A stretch of DNA of 64,000 nt from Vandiemenella viatica. Its lineage: Eukaryota; Arthropoda; Insecta; Orthoptera; Morabidae. Below the pieces are notes generated by a model, which was not told the origin of the DNA, ran no database searches, and saw only the letters and a program-made list of their open reading frames with translations. The position numbers and the translations under genes were made by a program. The number at the start of each line of letters is the position of its first letter. Position 1 is the stretch's first letter. The stretch lies in contig CM061920.1 in NCBI GenBank assembly GCA_031002005.1, forward strand, positions 118,782,095 to 118,846,094, read 5' to 3'. Below are positions 1-9,562 of this stretch, one piece after another.

Positions 1-2
1 TT

Positions 3-1289
3 TTGGAGACCGATGTTATGGTCAGCTTTGATGTAGTCTCACTTTTTACTAGAGTTCCACTGAGAGACACTTTGCAGCTGCTACGAAATCTCTTTGAATC
101 TAGCATTGTTGATCTTTTTGAGTTGGTCCTTACATCCACTTACTTTACGTACGGTGGAGATTTCTATGAACAGACGGATGGTGTGGCAATGGGGTCACCT
201 TTGTCTCCTGTTGTTGCTGATCTGTTTATGGAGCATTTTGAGAGTATAGCAATAGAAAGGTCTGTTCTTAAGCCGGCATGTTTCTTCCGATATGTTGATG
301 ATACATTTGTTGTTTGGCCCCATGGGATCACAAGTCTAAATGAATTTCTGGACCATCTAAATGGAATTCACCCAAACATACGTTTCACGATGGAACTGGA
401 AGAGAATGGTAGCTTGCCTTTTTTGGACATTCTTATTCGGCGAAAACCAGATGGGACTCTTTCTCATAGTGTGTATAGAAAACCTACCCATACGGACCGT
501 TACTTACATGCCGGAAGCTTCCACCACCCGGCTCAGAAAAATGCGGTATTGTACACACTGGTGCATAGAGCGAAAGAAATCTCTGATGCTGACAGTCTGC
601 CGACGGAACTGGAACATCTCCGTACTACATTCAGGAGAAATGGATATTGTAACGGACAAATAGAAAGGGCACTACAAAAAACGCCAAACAAACAGCCAAT
701 TGAACCTAAAGAACGGTATAAAGATCTGGCATATATCCCATTTGCTGGTAACATATCCGGGAAAATAGGCAGGATACTAGATCGACATGGTATTAAGAGC
801 ATATTTCGTCCTCCTGCCAAAATACGTGACTTATTACGTTCTGTGAAGGATGACTTGGGGCTGAAGACACCGGGGGTGTATAGTATACACTGTGAATGTG
901 GGAAATCTTACATTGGACAGACAGTACGCACAATCAAGGCCCGTGTGGCGGAACATCAACGCTACATTCGGCTTTTTCAGATGGAAAAATCTGCTGTTGC
1001 TCAACATGATATTGAAAATGGCCACAGAATGGACTTTGACAACGTGAAGGTGCTGACTAAATGTTCGTTCTTTTGGGAGTCCGTGGTTAAAGAAGCTATA
1101 GAAATACGGTTACATGACAACCTGGTTAACCGTGACATGGGTTATTTGCTGAGCAACGCTTGGAAACCAGGGTTATCGATATTGTGCGGCCCACATTCCC
1201 TGGTTGCCGGCGATCCGGTGGAGTGTGGACAGCCGGCTAGACTCGGGCAGTTAAGCAATGCTGAGAGTGGTAAGAACTTGGATGGGTGA
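3..1289 (+). CDS. Penelope-like element RT with GIY-YIG endonuclease, 5' truncated by window edge
   Basis: This is the C-terminal 428 residues of a Penelope-like retroelement protein, which copies element RNA and nicks the target DNA. The frame is open to the window edge, so the true start lies upstream. RT motif A (SFDVVSLFT) is near residue 8, the DGVAMGSPLSP motif near residue 59, and the catalytic YVDD at 291-302. A linker with HCECG leads into a GIY-YIG domain: GVY at 873-881 and SYIG near residue 302. No stop interrupts the frame, so this copy looks young or recently active. The last ~14 codons are read from 5S rRNA-like DNA and the stop codon (1287-1289) falls inside the 5S box C-like motif. 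Penelope family assignment is firm; subclade is not resolved. Confidence 0.93.
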   Translation: METDVMVSFDVVSLFTRVPLRDTLQLLRNLFESSIVDLFELVLTSTYFTYGGDFYEQTDGVAMGSPLSPVVADLFMEHFESIAIERSVLKPACFFRYVDDTFVVWPHGITSLNEFLDHLNGIHPNIRFTMELEENGSLPFLDILIRRKPDGTLSHSVYRKPTHTDRYLHAGSFHHPAQKNAVLYTLVHRAKEISDADSLPTELEHLRTTFRRNGYCNGQIERALQKTPNKQPIEPKERYKDLAYIPFAGNISGKIGRILDRHGIKSIFRPPAKIRDLLRSVKDDLGLKTPGVYSIHCECGKSYIGQTVRTIKARVAEHQRYIRLFQMEKSAVAQHDIENGHRMDFDNVKVLTKCSFFWESVVKEAIEIRLHDNLVNRDMGYLLSNAWKPGLSILCGPHSLVAGDPVECGQPARLGQLSNAESGKNLDG

Positions 1290-1354
1290 CCGGCACTGCT
1301 AAGCTCCGGTAGTTAAGCAATTGTGAGCGTAGTGAGCGCTTGGATGGGTGACCG
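1249..1354 (+). repeat. two tandem 5S rRNA-like promoter units
   Basis: Two units about 62 bp apart each carry an AGTTAAGCAA box A-like motif (1249 and 1311) and a GGATGGGTGACCG box C-like motif (1280-1292 and 1342-1354). The distance from GTTAAG to GGATGG is 30 nt in both, the same as in metazoan 5S rRNA genes. The second unit also resembles 5S between the boxes. Neither unit is a full 5S gene: the flanking 5' and 3' stems are missing. They are best read as 5S-derived RNA polymerase III internal-promoter fragments within a PLE. Confidence 0.8.
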
Positions 1355-1465
1355 CCGCCTCGACCAATCACAGCGAAGCAAGGCTGCTAGCGTCATGAGG
1401 TTGCTAGGCGACACCAGTAAACGCTTGGCTTTCGTAAACGCAAGATCGCCGCTACTGTTATCGAC

Positions 1466-1496
1466 CTGAAGATGGCTACTGAGATAGTGGCCGAAA
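1466..1496 (+). ncRNA. hammerhead-ribozyme-like core in PLE tail
   Basis: CTGAAGA (1466-1472) is followed by a 7-bp hairpin (1474-1480 with 1486-1492, 5-nt loop, one G-U pair) and then GAAA (1493-1496). This order matches the conserved CUGANGA / stem II / GAAA core of hammerhead ribozymes, which are known from PLE pseudo-LTRs. Stem III after GAAA is poor, so cleavage is doubtful here. Confidence 0.5.
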
Positions 1497-1699
1497 GCTT
1501 GTCATCTTATAATAAAATCCGGCTGCAAACCTGTGAAGATTTTTTGTTAACTTTCTATTTTATGTGAATATACTTGATCAGTTATGGAGAAGTGTCATCT
1601 GCACAAGACCAGTAATTGCATCCATTGTCATACCACGCTATTTGAACAGAAGTAGCAGGCAAAATGCAACTTGACAGTGTTCCCTACCCCCTTCCCCTT

Positions 1700-1935
1700 C
1701 CCCTTGAGCCCCTCCCACAAAGTTCAGATGTGGCTCCATCTGACTTTTTCCTTTTCATTCGATTGAAAAGGCAGCGGATAGAAGTTCGTTTTTAATGGGT
1801 GGAGGCTATGACGTATGAAGTGAGGAGCATCCTGGTTGGAGACTTCCAGCAAGCATATGCAGATTGTCAGACTCGCTATAAAAATTCTATTGGTGCAGGA
1901 GGATGTTATTTTTAGGAATTTGGACTAATTGTAAT
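1700..1935 (+). pseudogene. mariner-like transposase C-terminal fragment
   Basis: Translation in one frame reads SDFFLFIRLKRQ, then a degenerate stretch, then RYKNSIGAGGCYF. This resembles the C-terminal end of mariner transposases, where a D-x-FLFP-LK segment precedes a W-x-RC-x-x-x-GDYFE-like ending. There are in-frame stops (for example after the RF residues) and no terminal repeats were seen nearby. It is a dead fragment, and family assignment rests on this short similarity. Confidence 0.55.
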
Positions 1936-2080
1936 GACACCTGTGATGTTTTATTAAAAAATTTAATCACTCCTATTTTTGAAATCCATCCTGTACTTAA
2001 ATGTCAGTGGTAATGCTAATTAGAATTAATTGCCATAGTGAATATTAAAAAGCAATTTTTAATTTTTCCCCCTATTCCAG

Positions 2081-2288
2081 GATGAAAGAGTTGGCTCCAC
2101 AGCCCACTGACAAAGCAACAAAAGCTCAATATGCTGTTGCAGAACAGCATTCAACGATTGACTTTGAGAGAGAGTCTCATACACGAGTTGTTCCCAGAGT
2201 AATCTATGAAAAGATGAAAAAACATTTGTGGGATGGAGTCTCACCTATATTTATCCCCAACGACATTGACGATAGAAAGTCTTACTAA
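2081..2288 (+). CDS. terminal coding exon of an unrecognised host gene
   Basis: A pyrimidine-rich tract ending in CAG at 2080 is a good splice acceptor. It opens a 68-codon frame ending with TAA at 2286-2288. The peptide begins MKELAPQPTDKAT and ends IPNDIDDRKSY; it is hydrophilic, without TM segments or repeats, and does not look like a transposon protein. The ATG at 2082 may be internal, since the exon starts one base before it. Two poly(A) signals follow within 105 bp. I did not recognise the family. Upstream exons would lie beyond the window, in the 1.5-2.0 kb region, or not exist if this is a chance frame. Confidence 0.6.
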
Positions 2289-2373
2289 AAGATGATTTTT
2301 AACTTCCACAGTGTTATTCACAAACATACAAAATATATTTATTTTACTTTAGTACTTGAATCTGTATAACTTA

Positions 2374-2392
2374 AATAAAATGTTTTAATAAA
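2374..2392 (+). terminator. poly(A) signals of the upstream exon
   Basis: Two AATAAA hexamers (2374-2379 and 2387-2392) lie about 90-105 bp after the stop codon at 2288. They fit a short 3' UTR for the exon at 2081-2288. Confidence 0.5.
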
Positions 2393-3021
2393 CTAATTTA
2401 CTCAAAAATGGTTTAGGATTTTTGTTTGTTTGAAAAAGTGGTTCTCTCATGTCACTAAGTATATTTATTTTAATCTCTCATCCCAGTTATTTGCAATAAA
2501 TTACATTTGGAACTTCTAGACTGAAAGAGCATATTATACAAAGTCGATTCCAACCTAAGAATCGTGGCAGACAGCGGTAACTAGGCAACATTTTATTGTA
2601 AGTGCATTTCCAGAAATATACAGAGTGTGAAATATATTTACAAGAACTTTCACAGTTATGTGAATATTCATTACTAGAACAGATATTTTTTACAGTACCC
2701 ACGCTAAACCCAAATCCGGATAAAAAAAATATGTATTTGAAACGTAGGGGCCATTTGCCTTCATTTAAAGATTGGTGGTTCTGAACAAACCTGTACACAT
2801 GCAGGTCCATGTTTGTGAAGCCACTGAAGTTGTTTTGATTCAGTAGTAATTTGCCTGTCAGAAAATGCAGACAACAATGTACACAAAAGTAATTACTCCT
2901 GTGAGTTGTGAAATGTGTGCTGCAGTTTGATTTCTATGTGCAAAAGGATCATCAGCTGATCAAATCCATTTGGAATTGTACATAATGTGTGGACATAAAG
3001 TAATTAGTAAAGGAAAGGCAT
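2393..3021. other. AT-rich DNA with no recognised feature
   Basis: Short chance frames only; I see no transposon ends, RNA genes or conserved coding sequence. Confidence 0.5.
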
Positions 3022-3126
3022 AATCAATTTTTTTTATAAAGGTGAACAACACGCCAATACAATTGAATTTTGTTTTATTTTTGTCAATTGCATTGGCGTG
3101 TTATTCACCTTTATAAAAAATTGATT
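3022..3126. repeat. palindrome made of PLE terminal sequences
   Basis: Arms 3022-3066 and 3084-3126 are near-perfect inverted copies with a 17-bp spacer. The arm sequence (AATCAATTTTTT..., ending near CAATTGAA) resembles both ends of the PLE at 5082-7120. Sequence immediately right (3127-3161) is the reverse complement of 5082-5118, at that PLE's left end. It looks like two PLE ends fused head to head after loss of the body. Confidence 0.75.
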
Positions 3127-3862
3127 AACTCGCAATTGAGGAAATGGCTCACAATATCCAGTTATTTTATGAAAGGTATAATGGTATTGAGGCTCAAATT
3201 CTCATGATGAAAAGGGGAATGGCAGGCCCACTATCCAGACCAATGAAATTGCTCAACAAGTGGACCAAATAAAACTGTGATCTATTCAATGATTGGCAAT
3301 TAGTGCTTTGGCTGATTAATTTCCTTGTATTGGATGCACCACTACTTATTCCATTGCTGTAGAAAAATTTGGATAGCAAATTGTGTGCAGGGCAAGTTCG
3401 GAATATATTAACCTTCCAACACGCACAGAAAAGAACTAGCATTTGCCCACTCCTTCAAGTGCTGGATCCTGATGTATGAAGGAATTCTTTACCCTTTTTA
3501 TTGTTGTACCAAAACATTTAAAAGTCATCTAAACTTTCCATTCTTTTAGTTGTCACCTTAGCTTCAGTTTTCAGGCTGATGTCAGATTGTTTTTTACTTA
3601 TATTTTTGACACAATATATGACAGAAGAAATTAAAGCTACATGAAAAATAACCCATATTGATACATACAGACCATTATTGTATGTTAGTAGTATCCTAAC
3701 TACAAAGAAGAAGGTGACTGTATCACTAAGCATAAACTTCGGTTAGTATTATTAAATTTGTGGTCAGAACAAAAAAAAAAAAAAATTTTCGTAACAGTGC
3801 ATACATTTAAATGATGATAGTATTCATATTAAATTGCAATAGGATTTTGTTGTTTTATACAC
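3127..3862. other. intergenic or intronic AT-rich DNA
   Basis: Apart from the PLE-related 3127-3161 segment, I see no genes or repeat boundaries here. A 14-base A run sits near 3771. Confidence 0.5.
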
Positions 3863-5118
3863 TAAGGATTGGAATCCTGCGAGATTTGCACCAATTCAGC
3901 AGGATTGGCGCCAACAGTTTTTTAACTCATATGTTTAAAACTTAGTTATTTAAAGCATTAATATATTAAATAATAAATGCCTGTTAATTAAATCAATTTT
4001 AATGTTAAATGATAAAAAATAACAGTTAACAATATTTTAATATGCAAAATGACATTAAATTTTTTTGAATGTTTTAAGTATATTTTGAGGTTTTACATTT
4101 TTTTTATATATCTAAATCAATTTTTAAATAAATAATTGAAAATATTCAGTCTTAGGTCATATTATGTGCCTTACAAAACATCACATCAGTTTGAAAACCT
4201 GGTATGCATAATGGCCAAGTCACCAGAGTTTATTTACTTTTTTTTTTATTCAAAATAAACGTTCTATTTCAAAAAGTGAATATACTCTGTAAAGTGATGA
4301 CTTTGTTCAGAACAAGATCTTGTTAATTTTTGGTCACTGCACAAGCACCTGACTTGGCCTATTTTTACAAGAATTTTTTTGTGGGATTCATTATTATGTC
4401 TCATTCCTCGATTGATCTTTTAGTGGTTTCATTCTTATTAAAAGAAACTACTCACCAGGACGTGAACTGTCAAGTATTTCAGTTTTACTTTAAGTGGCAT
4501 TAACGACTTTTTTTAGAGTGGAAATTATTATATATTTTTTTAATAAGAAAGGAGACTTTCTTGGCTTATGATTGGAGTGAAGTCCTCGTGGCTGTATAGC
4601 CGGATTGCGTTGTAAAAACACGAAATTTCACACATGAGGAAGAATGGAGGCAGCCGTCGAAGTGTGGTGATTTTACAACACAATTCTGTGATACAGCAGT
4701 GAAGACTTCGTTATAACTTTTTGCCTTTAGTCGAAATAATAACAAGGAGTTGAAAGGACACATGCTATTCACTCAAAAATAATGTATTGTGGTGATTTAC
4801 CAAATTGTACCAAAAGGGATTAATCGAAAGCCAGAGTGGCACATGTAACCAGGCGGCTTTTGTCATAAAAACAATAAGTCAAAGGATATACAATTGCCAT
4901 TTGATAGCTGCTAAATAAATAGGTATGCAATCATTAAAATTATAACAACATTAGTTTTGTATCAATTAATAATAAAATTTTCAGCTGCGAATATAGGAAG
5001 TTGTCACAATTACTTTATCTGCAAATACAGAAAATTGGATTAATAAAACTGTGAATAAAAAGGTTTAACTGTGTAGTATATCTGGATATTATGAACCATT
5101 TCCTCAATTGCGATAGGA

Positions 5119-5449
5119 TCAATTTTTTATGAATAATTGTCACACCAATGCAATTGAATTTGTTGGTTTATTTCCAGAACGCGTTTCACTTCATTCTCTG
5201 AAGCATCTTCAGCGGTTCTGTCTGTTGGGTGTTTATACATGTAATTAAATTTTTCCTATGTTACAAGTTACACATGAAAATTATGGTGTATACAGATATA
5301 AGCTTACATTTTTCATTGCTCACATTTGCTTGTAATTGTACAGTATTTCATCATTGGTTGTGACAGTAATAGCAGTATGCATCACAGGTGTTTGTTGCCT
5401 CATTGTGAATAATTTCGTAGCACTTTCACTGCACTATAGTATATTGATT
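5119..5449 (-). repeat. left inverted pseudo-LTR arm of PLE
   Basis: This is the reverse complement of 6782-7116 with scattered substitutions. It carries a hammerhead-like core on the minus strand: TCTTCAG (5206-5212) and TTTC (5184-5187) read as CTGAAGA and GAAA. A 91-codon frame from 5336 arises from this arm and is not a host gene. Confidence 0.8.
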
Positions 5450-5454
5450 GAGAC

Positions 5455-6660
5455 TAAACACATACTAACACAAGAAGATGGAAAAACAACAAACTGTGAA
5501 ATCAATGTAAAGTTAACAGGAAAACTTGAAGTAGGAAAACTTAAGGCAATATCAAAACAGAACACAGGACAACACTATATGAATAAAGACAAGCAAACAA
5601 TCAAAATCTAAAAACAAAACTAGACTTACATAACATAGTGGTTATCATAGCTGATAAAGGAAACACAATAGTACTGATAAACAGGACTATACCAGGAAAA
5701 CAGAAGAATTTATTAAGAATAACAACATCACAGAACTAAAATCAGACTCCAGTAGCAGATACCAAACATACATCAAGAAATGCATAAAAGGCACTTCATA
5801 CCTCCTCACAGACAGACAAAAACACAAATGTCACAAAGTAATACTAAAACCCCCACCTTAAGAAGTCAACCTAAAACTCGCATAGCTGGAACACCAGTGA
5901 GACCTGTTATAAACTTTAGGGAAGCCCCCACGCACCACTTAGCCAAACACAAGAAAATTTTAAAATCAAAATTACACACTTCACAATGACAGTACCATTA
6001 AGAACACCACACATCTCCTAGAAAAATTAAAAGATATACACATACCTAAATCAGCAACACTACTGTCATTTGATATAGAAAACATTTACACCAATCAAAG
6101 AAACTTTACAAATCATGATAAACAACTTAAAGGAACAACAGAAAATGCCTGACACACAAACGAAATCACAGATGTACTAAAACTGTTATCATTATAAAAT
6201 TACTTCCACTTCAATAACCACTATTACACTCAACATGATGGTTTAGCAATGGATTCCCCAATCTCAGTAACATTGGCAAACATTTTCATAAATTGTATAG
6301 AAAATTAGATATTTCAAAACATCATTCACAACAAAGGCTACATCATATTTTGGCTGAGACATGTTGATGACAGTCTGTTTAGTAAATGAACCAGAAGCCA
6401 GATTTAATCAACTACACACAGAAATCAACACCATACACAAAAACATAAATTTTACACTGGAAAAAGAAAAAGAAAGGAAAACTCAGTTTCCTAGACCTCA
6501 CGACAATCTTCTCCTATTCAAAATATACAGGAAACCCGCCACAAAATAATAGGCTCAAATTCCAATCATCCACAAACACACAAGGAAGCAGCAATTAGAT
6601 ACATGCTCAACTGACTAAACAGAACACCACTAAACAAGGACAACTACAAAACATAACTTA
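5455..6660 (+). pseudogene. Penelope-like RT pseudogene
   Basis: Translation across several frames recovers the PLE RT order: a PLRPIVN-like block (RPVINFREAP, near 5900), motif A LLSFDIENIYTN (near 6065), the B block DGLAMDSPISVTLAN (near 6240), the catalytic block RHVDDSL (near 6355; usual form YVDD), and the IHKNINFTLE block (near 6435) before SFLDL. Frameshifts and stops separate the blocks, and no GIY-YIG domain was recognised before the right arm. It cannot encode a working RT. Confidence 0.8.
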
Positions 6661-6781
6661 ACAAAATCATACACATAAACTAAGCACAAACATATTTAAA
6701 AGCGTGCCATCCACCGAATAAAAACAGAAGATAAACAAACTTGCCACTCAGTGATGTACCCCACACAGTAAAGTCATCAGA

Positions 6782-7116
6782 AATCAATATACTATAGTCC
6801 AGTAAAAGTGCTATGAAATTATTCATAATGATGCAACAAACACCTGTGATGCATACTGCTACTACAAACACAACTGATGCTGAAATACTATACAATTACA
6901 AGCAAATGTGAGCCATGAAAAATGTAAGTAAGCTTACATCTGTATACACCATACTTTTTGTGTGTAATTTGTAACATAGGACAAATTTAATTGCACGTAT
7001 AAACACCCAACAGACTGAACCACTGAAGATGCTTCAGAGAATGAAGTGAAACGCGTCCTGGAAATAAACCAACAAATTCAATTGCATTGGCGTGACAATT
7101 ATTCATAAAAAATTGA
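6782..7116 (+). repeat. right inverted pseudo-LTR arm of PLE
   Basis: This is the inverted partner of 5119-5449. It includes the better of this element's hammerhead-like cores (7023-7057). Confidence 0.8.
7023..7057 (+). ncRNA. hammerhead-like core in PLE right arm
   Basis: CTGAAGA at 7023-7029, a stem II hairpin (7031-7036 with 7042-7047, loop GAGAA), GAAA at 7048-7051, then CGCGTC. The last block can form the 2-bp minimal stem III (A-U, C-G) typical of PLE hammerheads, with C7057 as the candidate cleavage-site base. Stem I is weak (about 3 bp with a bulge). Confidence 0.6.
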
Positions 7117-7452
7117 ACGTAATATATAGTTAGAAAATCTTACTAAATACACATCATCATAGAAATCATAGAAATATATACTCAAAACAAACGTAAATTT
7201 TAATGAATACGTAAAAGTATACTTACGAATGATGAAGGTTCACAAAAACAAATGTTTGTTCACACTAGTCAAATGGCAACTGCAAGGATACAGGCAAATT
7301 TTACAATACATCTGCTAGAGACCAAGTGGGGCAGCGAGTCATGCAGACTGACACTTGTTTTCACCCCATTTTGCAGATCTGCTTAATTTGGTGCGCGATC
7401 TGCCAGACTGTCTAGTGATGCAGGATCCTGCTTTGCTGGATTGCAATACCTA

Positions 7453-8113
7453 ATTGATACTAACAGAGTACCAAGCTTGCCCAGTGTAATTGGGCTTGAT
7501 TAACCCATACACTATTTTTACACAGTTGGTGACGTGTCGACGCCGCAGTAGCAGCCTCGACCTTCAGTTCATCTGATGAAGACAGTGAAGGAAGCTGTCA
7601 AAATGTTGTGCATGGCAGAACAACTTACCCAGCAGAATGCCTGAGAAAAAATTATCACACTATTTTGATGTTTCCAATGTGAATCATGAGTACTAAGTTT
7701 CATTAATTTGGCACCAGCCATTTCAGAAGTAAACTAAACATTGATATACTCGAACAATTCCCAGAACTGGGTGAATAGGATGCTGTGATACAGAATGTCA
7801 GTTTACATTTTGGTCCAGGCTGCATTCAAGCTGCTGCTTGGTAATCAAAACACGTATTATCTGAGCATTAATACATACCACATACATAAATCTGAATCTG
7901 GAATATATCTTTTTGTTTCAACATCATGCAGAAAATACGGATTTTTAATGGATTTTCACAATGTGAATACTTTGGGGTCCAAGTTAAAATCTGACGTACA
8001 TGTTGAGACATTAGGTATTTTATGAATATTCTGGAATAACTTAAAATTGATTTTGACGGAATTTGGAACTGCGGGTTTCTATAAAGAACATTGTAAATTA
8101 AAAGAGGTCAGGG
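7453..8113. other. unassigned DNA with a decayed hammerhead-like motif
   Basis: No gene was recognised. At 7573-7603 a CTGATGA, a 5-bp hairpin (7581-7585 with 7595-7599) and AAAA in place of GAAA suggest a further mutated PLE tail. A 76-codon frame at 7795-8025 has no recognised similarity. Confidence 0.45.
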
Positions 8114-9161
8114 TAGTGTCGTAAAAAAACTGTTTTTTTCTCACTTGTGGAAAGAAAGAAAAAAAACAACTTTTTTTTTTCTGCAAAATTTTTTTTTCAT
8201 AACTACTAAATCTCAAATTTGTAAGGTATTTATCGTTCAATATGACTGTTTTGGAGTTTATACTAAGTACTTATCTAATTTTTAAATCTACTATATTTTT
8301 CTGGTTCAGTTGAAAAGAAAATTAAGAAAATATTGGCAACATTGACTTAAGTTTTGACGAACAGGGACTTCCCGAAGAGGCTAGGTTGCACGAGAAGGAA
8401 TCCCCGTTGTTTGGTTTGATACTCGCTATTTGAACTAGTGCTGCCGGCCGTGCGAATTTATCTGTAGACCTACGGATCTTTTGAAAAAATTAGGAATTTT
8501 AAATTTGTCCACAGTTTTTTGCCACTTATTGCTTTCATTATATTCGCATACTTGTTAAACTCTCAGCGTATAGTGATACTGAGTCATTAAATTATCAGTA
8601 ATTATGAATCGTTTCCTTGCAACCGTTGGCGTAAACCAATGATTGAGGAAGAAATAATGCTCCTATTTTGTATGATTTAAATTCAAACTTAAAAGACCGT
8701 AATACTGAATTATCGATGCAGTTTTTATGCACAGTGTGTACTTTGCTCACAATTTAAAATTGCTATCTCAAAATCTTTTGCGTACAATACAACAACCAGT
8801 AAAAGAAAATGTAACTCTTTCTGAAGTTATGGATCTAGAAGATACAGAAGAAGAAACAGAAAATTCCGACACTGACCAAACTACTGTCGGTAATGCTGAT
8901 ATTAGTGAATGTGGTACTGATATAGAGGATGAATAAAATTAAGTTACCTATATAGATACATTTATGAATAGTTATGTAAGACATTATATGATTCAGTAAG
9001 ATTTAAAACACACATGTAAAATGTAAGTTCCGTAAATAGTACTATAATTTATCAAATATATTGTTTTCTGAAGGAAAAAAAAACCAGGGTCCTAGGTTTT
9101 CTTTCATGTTTTTTTTCCACAAAGCTGAAAAAAAAAAAAAAAAAAACAGTTTGCAACACTA
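8114..9161. mobile_element. hAT-type non-autonomous element, copy A (T-run family)
   Basis: The ends TAGTGTCGTAAAA (8114) and ...TTTGCAACACTA (9161) are inverted repeats, flanked by a perfect 8-bp duplication GGTCAGGG (8106-8113 and 9162-9169). The subterminal regions are rich in runs of 7-18 T or A. A second copy in the opposite orientation lies at 20697-22040. It encodes at most a short acidic frame. Confidence 0.9.
8727..8936 (+). pseudogene. acidic C-terminal frame of the T-run element
   Basis: A 69-codon frame encodes a basic/neutral start and a strongly acidic tail (EVMDLEDTEEETENSD..., ending CGTDIEDE). The same peptide tail can be read in copy B near 20945-21130 on the minus strand with only a few substitutions. 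Conservation of the peptide between two independently inserted copies suggests it is the 3' end of the parent element's protein. No catalytic domain is present. Confidence 0.55.
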
Positions 9162-9169
9162 GGTCAGGG

Positions 9170-9410
9170 TAAAGTGGTTGTGCTAGTGTAAACCAAATGT
9201 TGGCATTTTTTTCTGTTTGTTTCACAGTATGCATGTGCAAAATTCCATCAAAATCGGATAAAAATGTGGGTTTGCATAAAAAAATAGAAGAGTGTAAATG
9301 TGAATATATATAAGTGCCTACTTTTATGGTGGTGAAGTCTTAATATATATACATATTAACATCTATGTGGAAAGGAAAGATAAACTATACCCAACACTCA
9401 CCAAAGTTAT
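9170..9410. other. AT-rich spacer
   Basis: No feature recognised between the hAT-type element and the LINE tail. Confidence 0.4.
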
Positions 9411-9562
9411 AAGGAGGAGGGCAGCAGCAACGTTAAAAGAATTTAAAGTTAAAATTTGTAGAGGGCAAATGTAGGTGAGTGTAGGATAGGGGGAAGTTGG
9501 GTGTGTAGGGAAATTGCCACCGGAGCGTGTGCTCCATTGCAATTAAATTAAATTAAACATGA
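9411..9562 (+). mobile_element. CR1-like LINE 3' end, short copy
   Basis: The segment ends in CACCGGAGCGTGTGCTCC and a (CAATTAAATTAA) tail. It matches the 3' ends at 25.1, 40.1 and 45.6 kb. It is truncated at the 5' side, as is usual for LINE copies. Confidence 0.75.

Larger units (their letters stand above)
1..1545 (+). mobile_element. Penelope-like element, 3' part including tail
   Basis: The element continues past the RT/GIY-YIG reading frame into a GC-rich tail that contains a CCAAT-like motif near 1364, a hammerhead-like core at 1466-1496, and then AT-rich sequence. The tail layout (ORF, then a CTGAAGA...GAAA hairpin) matches the 3' pseudo-LTR seen in other PLEs. The 3' boundary is approximate, and no target-site duplication could be assigned. 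Confidence 0.8.
5082..7120 (+). mobile_element. degenerate PLE with inverted terminal repeats
   Basis: A decayed RT core is flanked by inverted copies of a ~330-bp terminal sequence: 5119-5449 and 6782-7116. Each arm carries one hammerhead-like core, on the minus strand at the left and the plus strand at the right. An extra ~37 bp (5082-5118) precedes the left arm and recurs inverted at 3127-3161. Comparison with the uninterrupted hAT copy at 56.4-58.0 kb supports insertion between about 5081 and 7120. Confidence 0.82.
3863..7452. mobile_element. old hAT-type element, interrupted by a PLE
   Basis: The left end TAAGGATTGGAATCC (3863) and right end ...GGATTGCAATACCTA (7452) match the termini of the better preserved copy at 56392-58041. 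Internal sequence aligns with that copy for several hundred bases on both sides (for example 7130-7450 against about 57680-58040). The flanking octamers no longer match each other, consistent with age. No transposase was seen, so it is non-autonomous. The PLE at 5082-7120 lies inside and accounts for most of the extra length. Confidence 0.8.

Noticed and set aside
1249..1354. Functional 5S rRNA gene
   Set aside because: Only the internal promoter region is present in each unit; the terminal stem and 3' T run are missing.
5336..5611. Small membrane protein gene
   Set aside because: The hydrophobic frame is read from the PLE inverted arm and recurs, mutated, in the other arm at 6680-6895.
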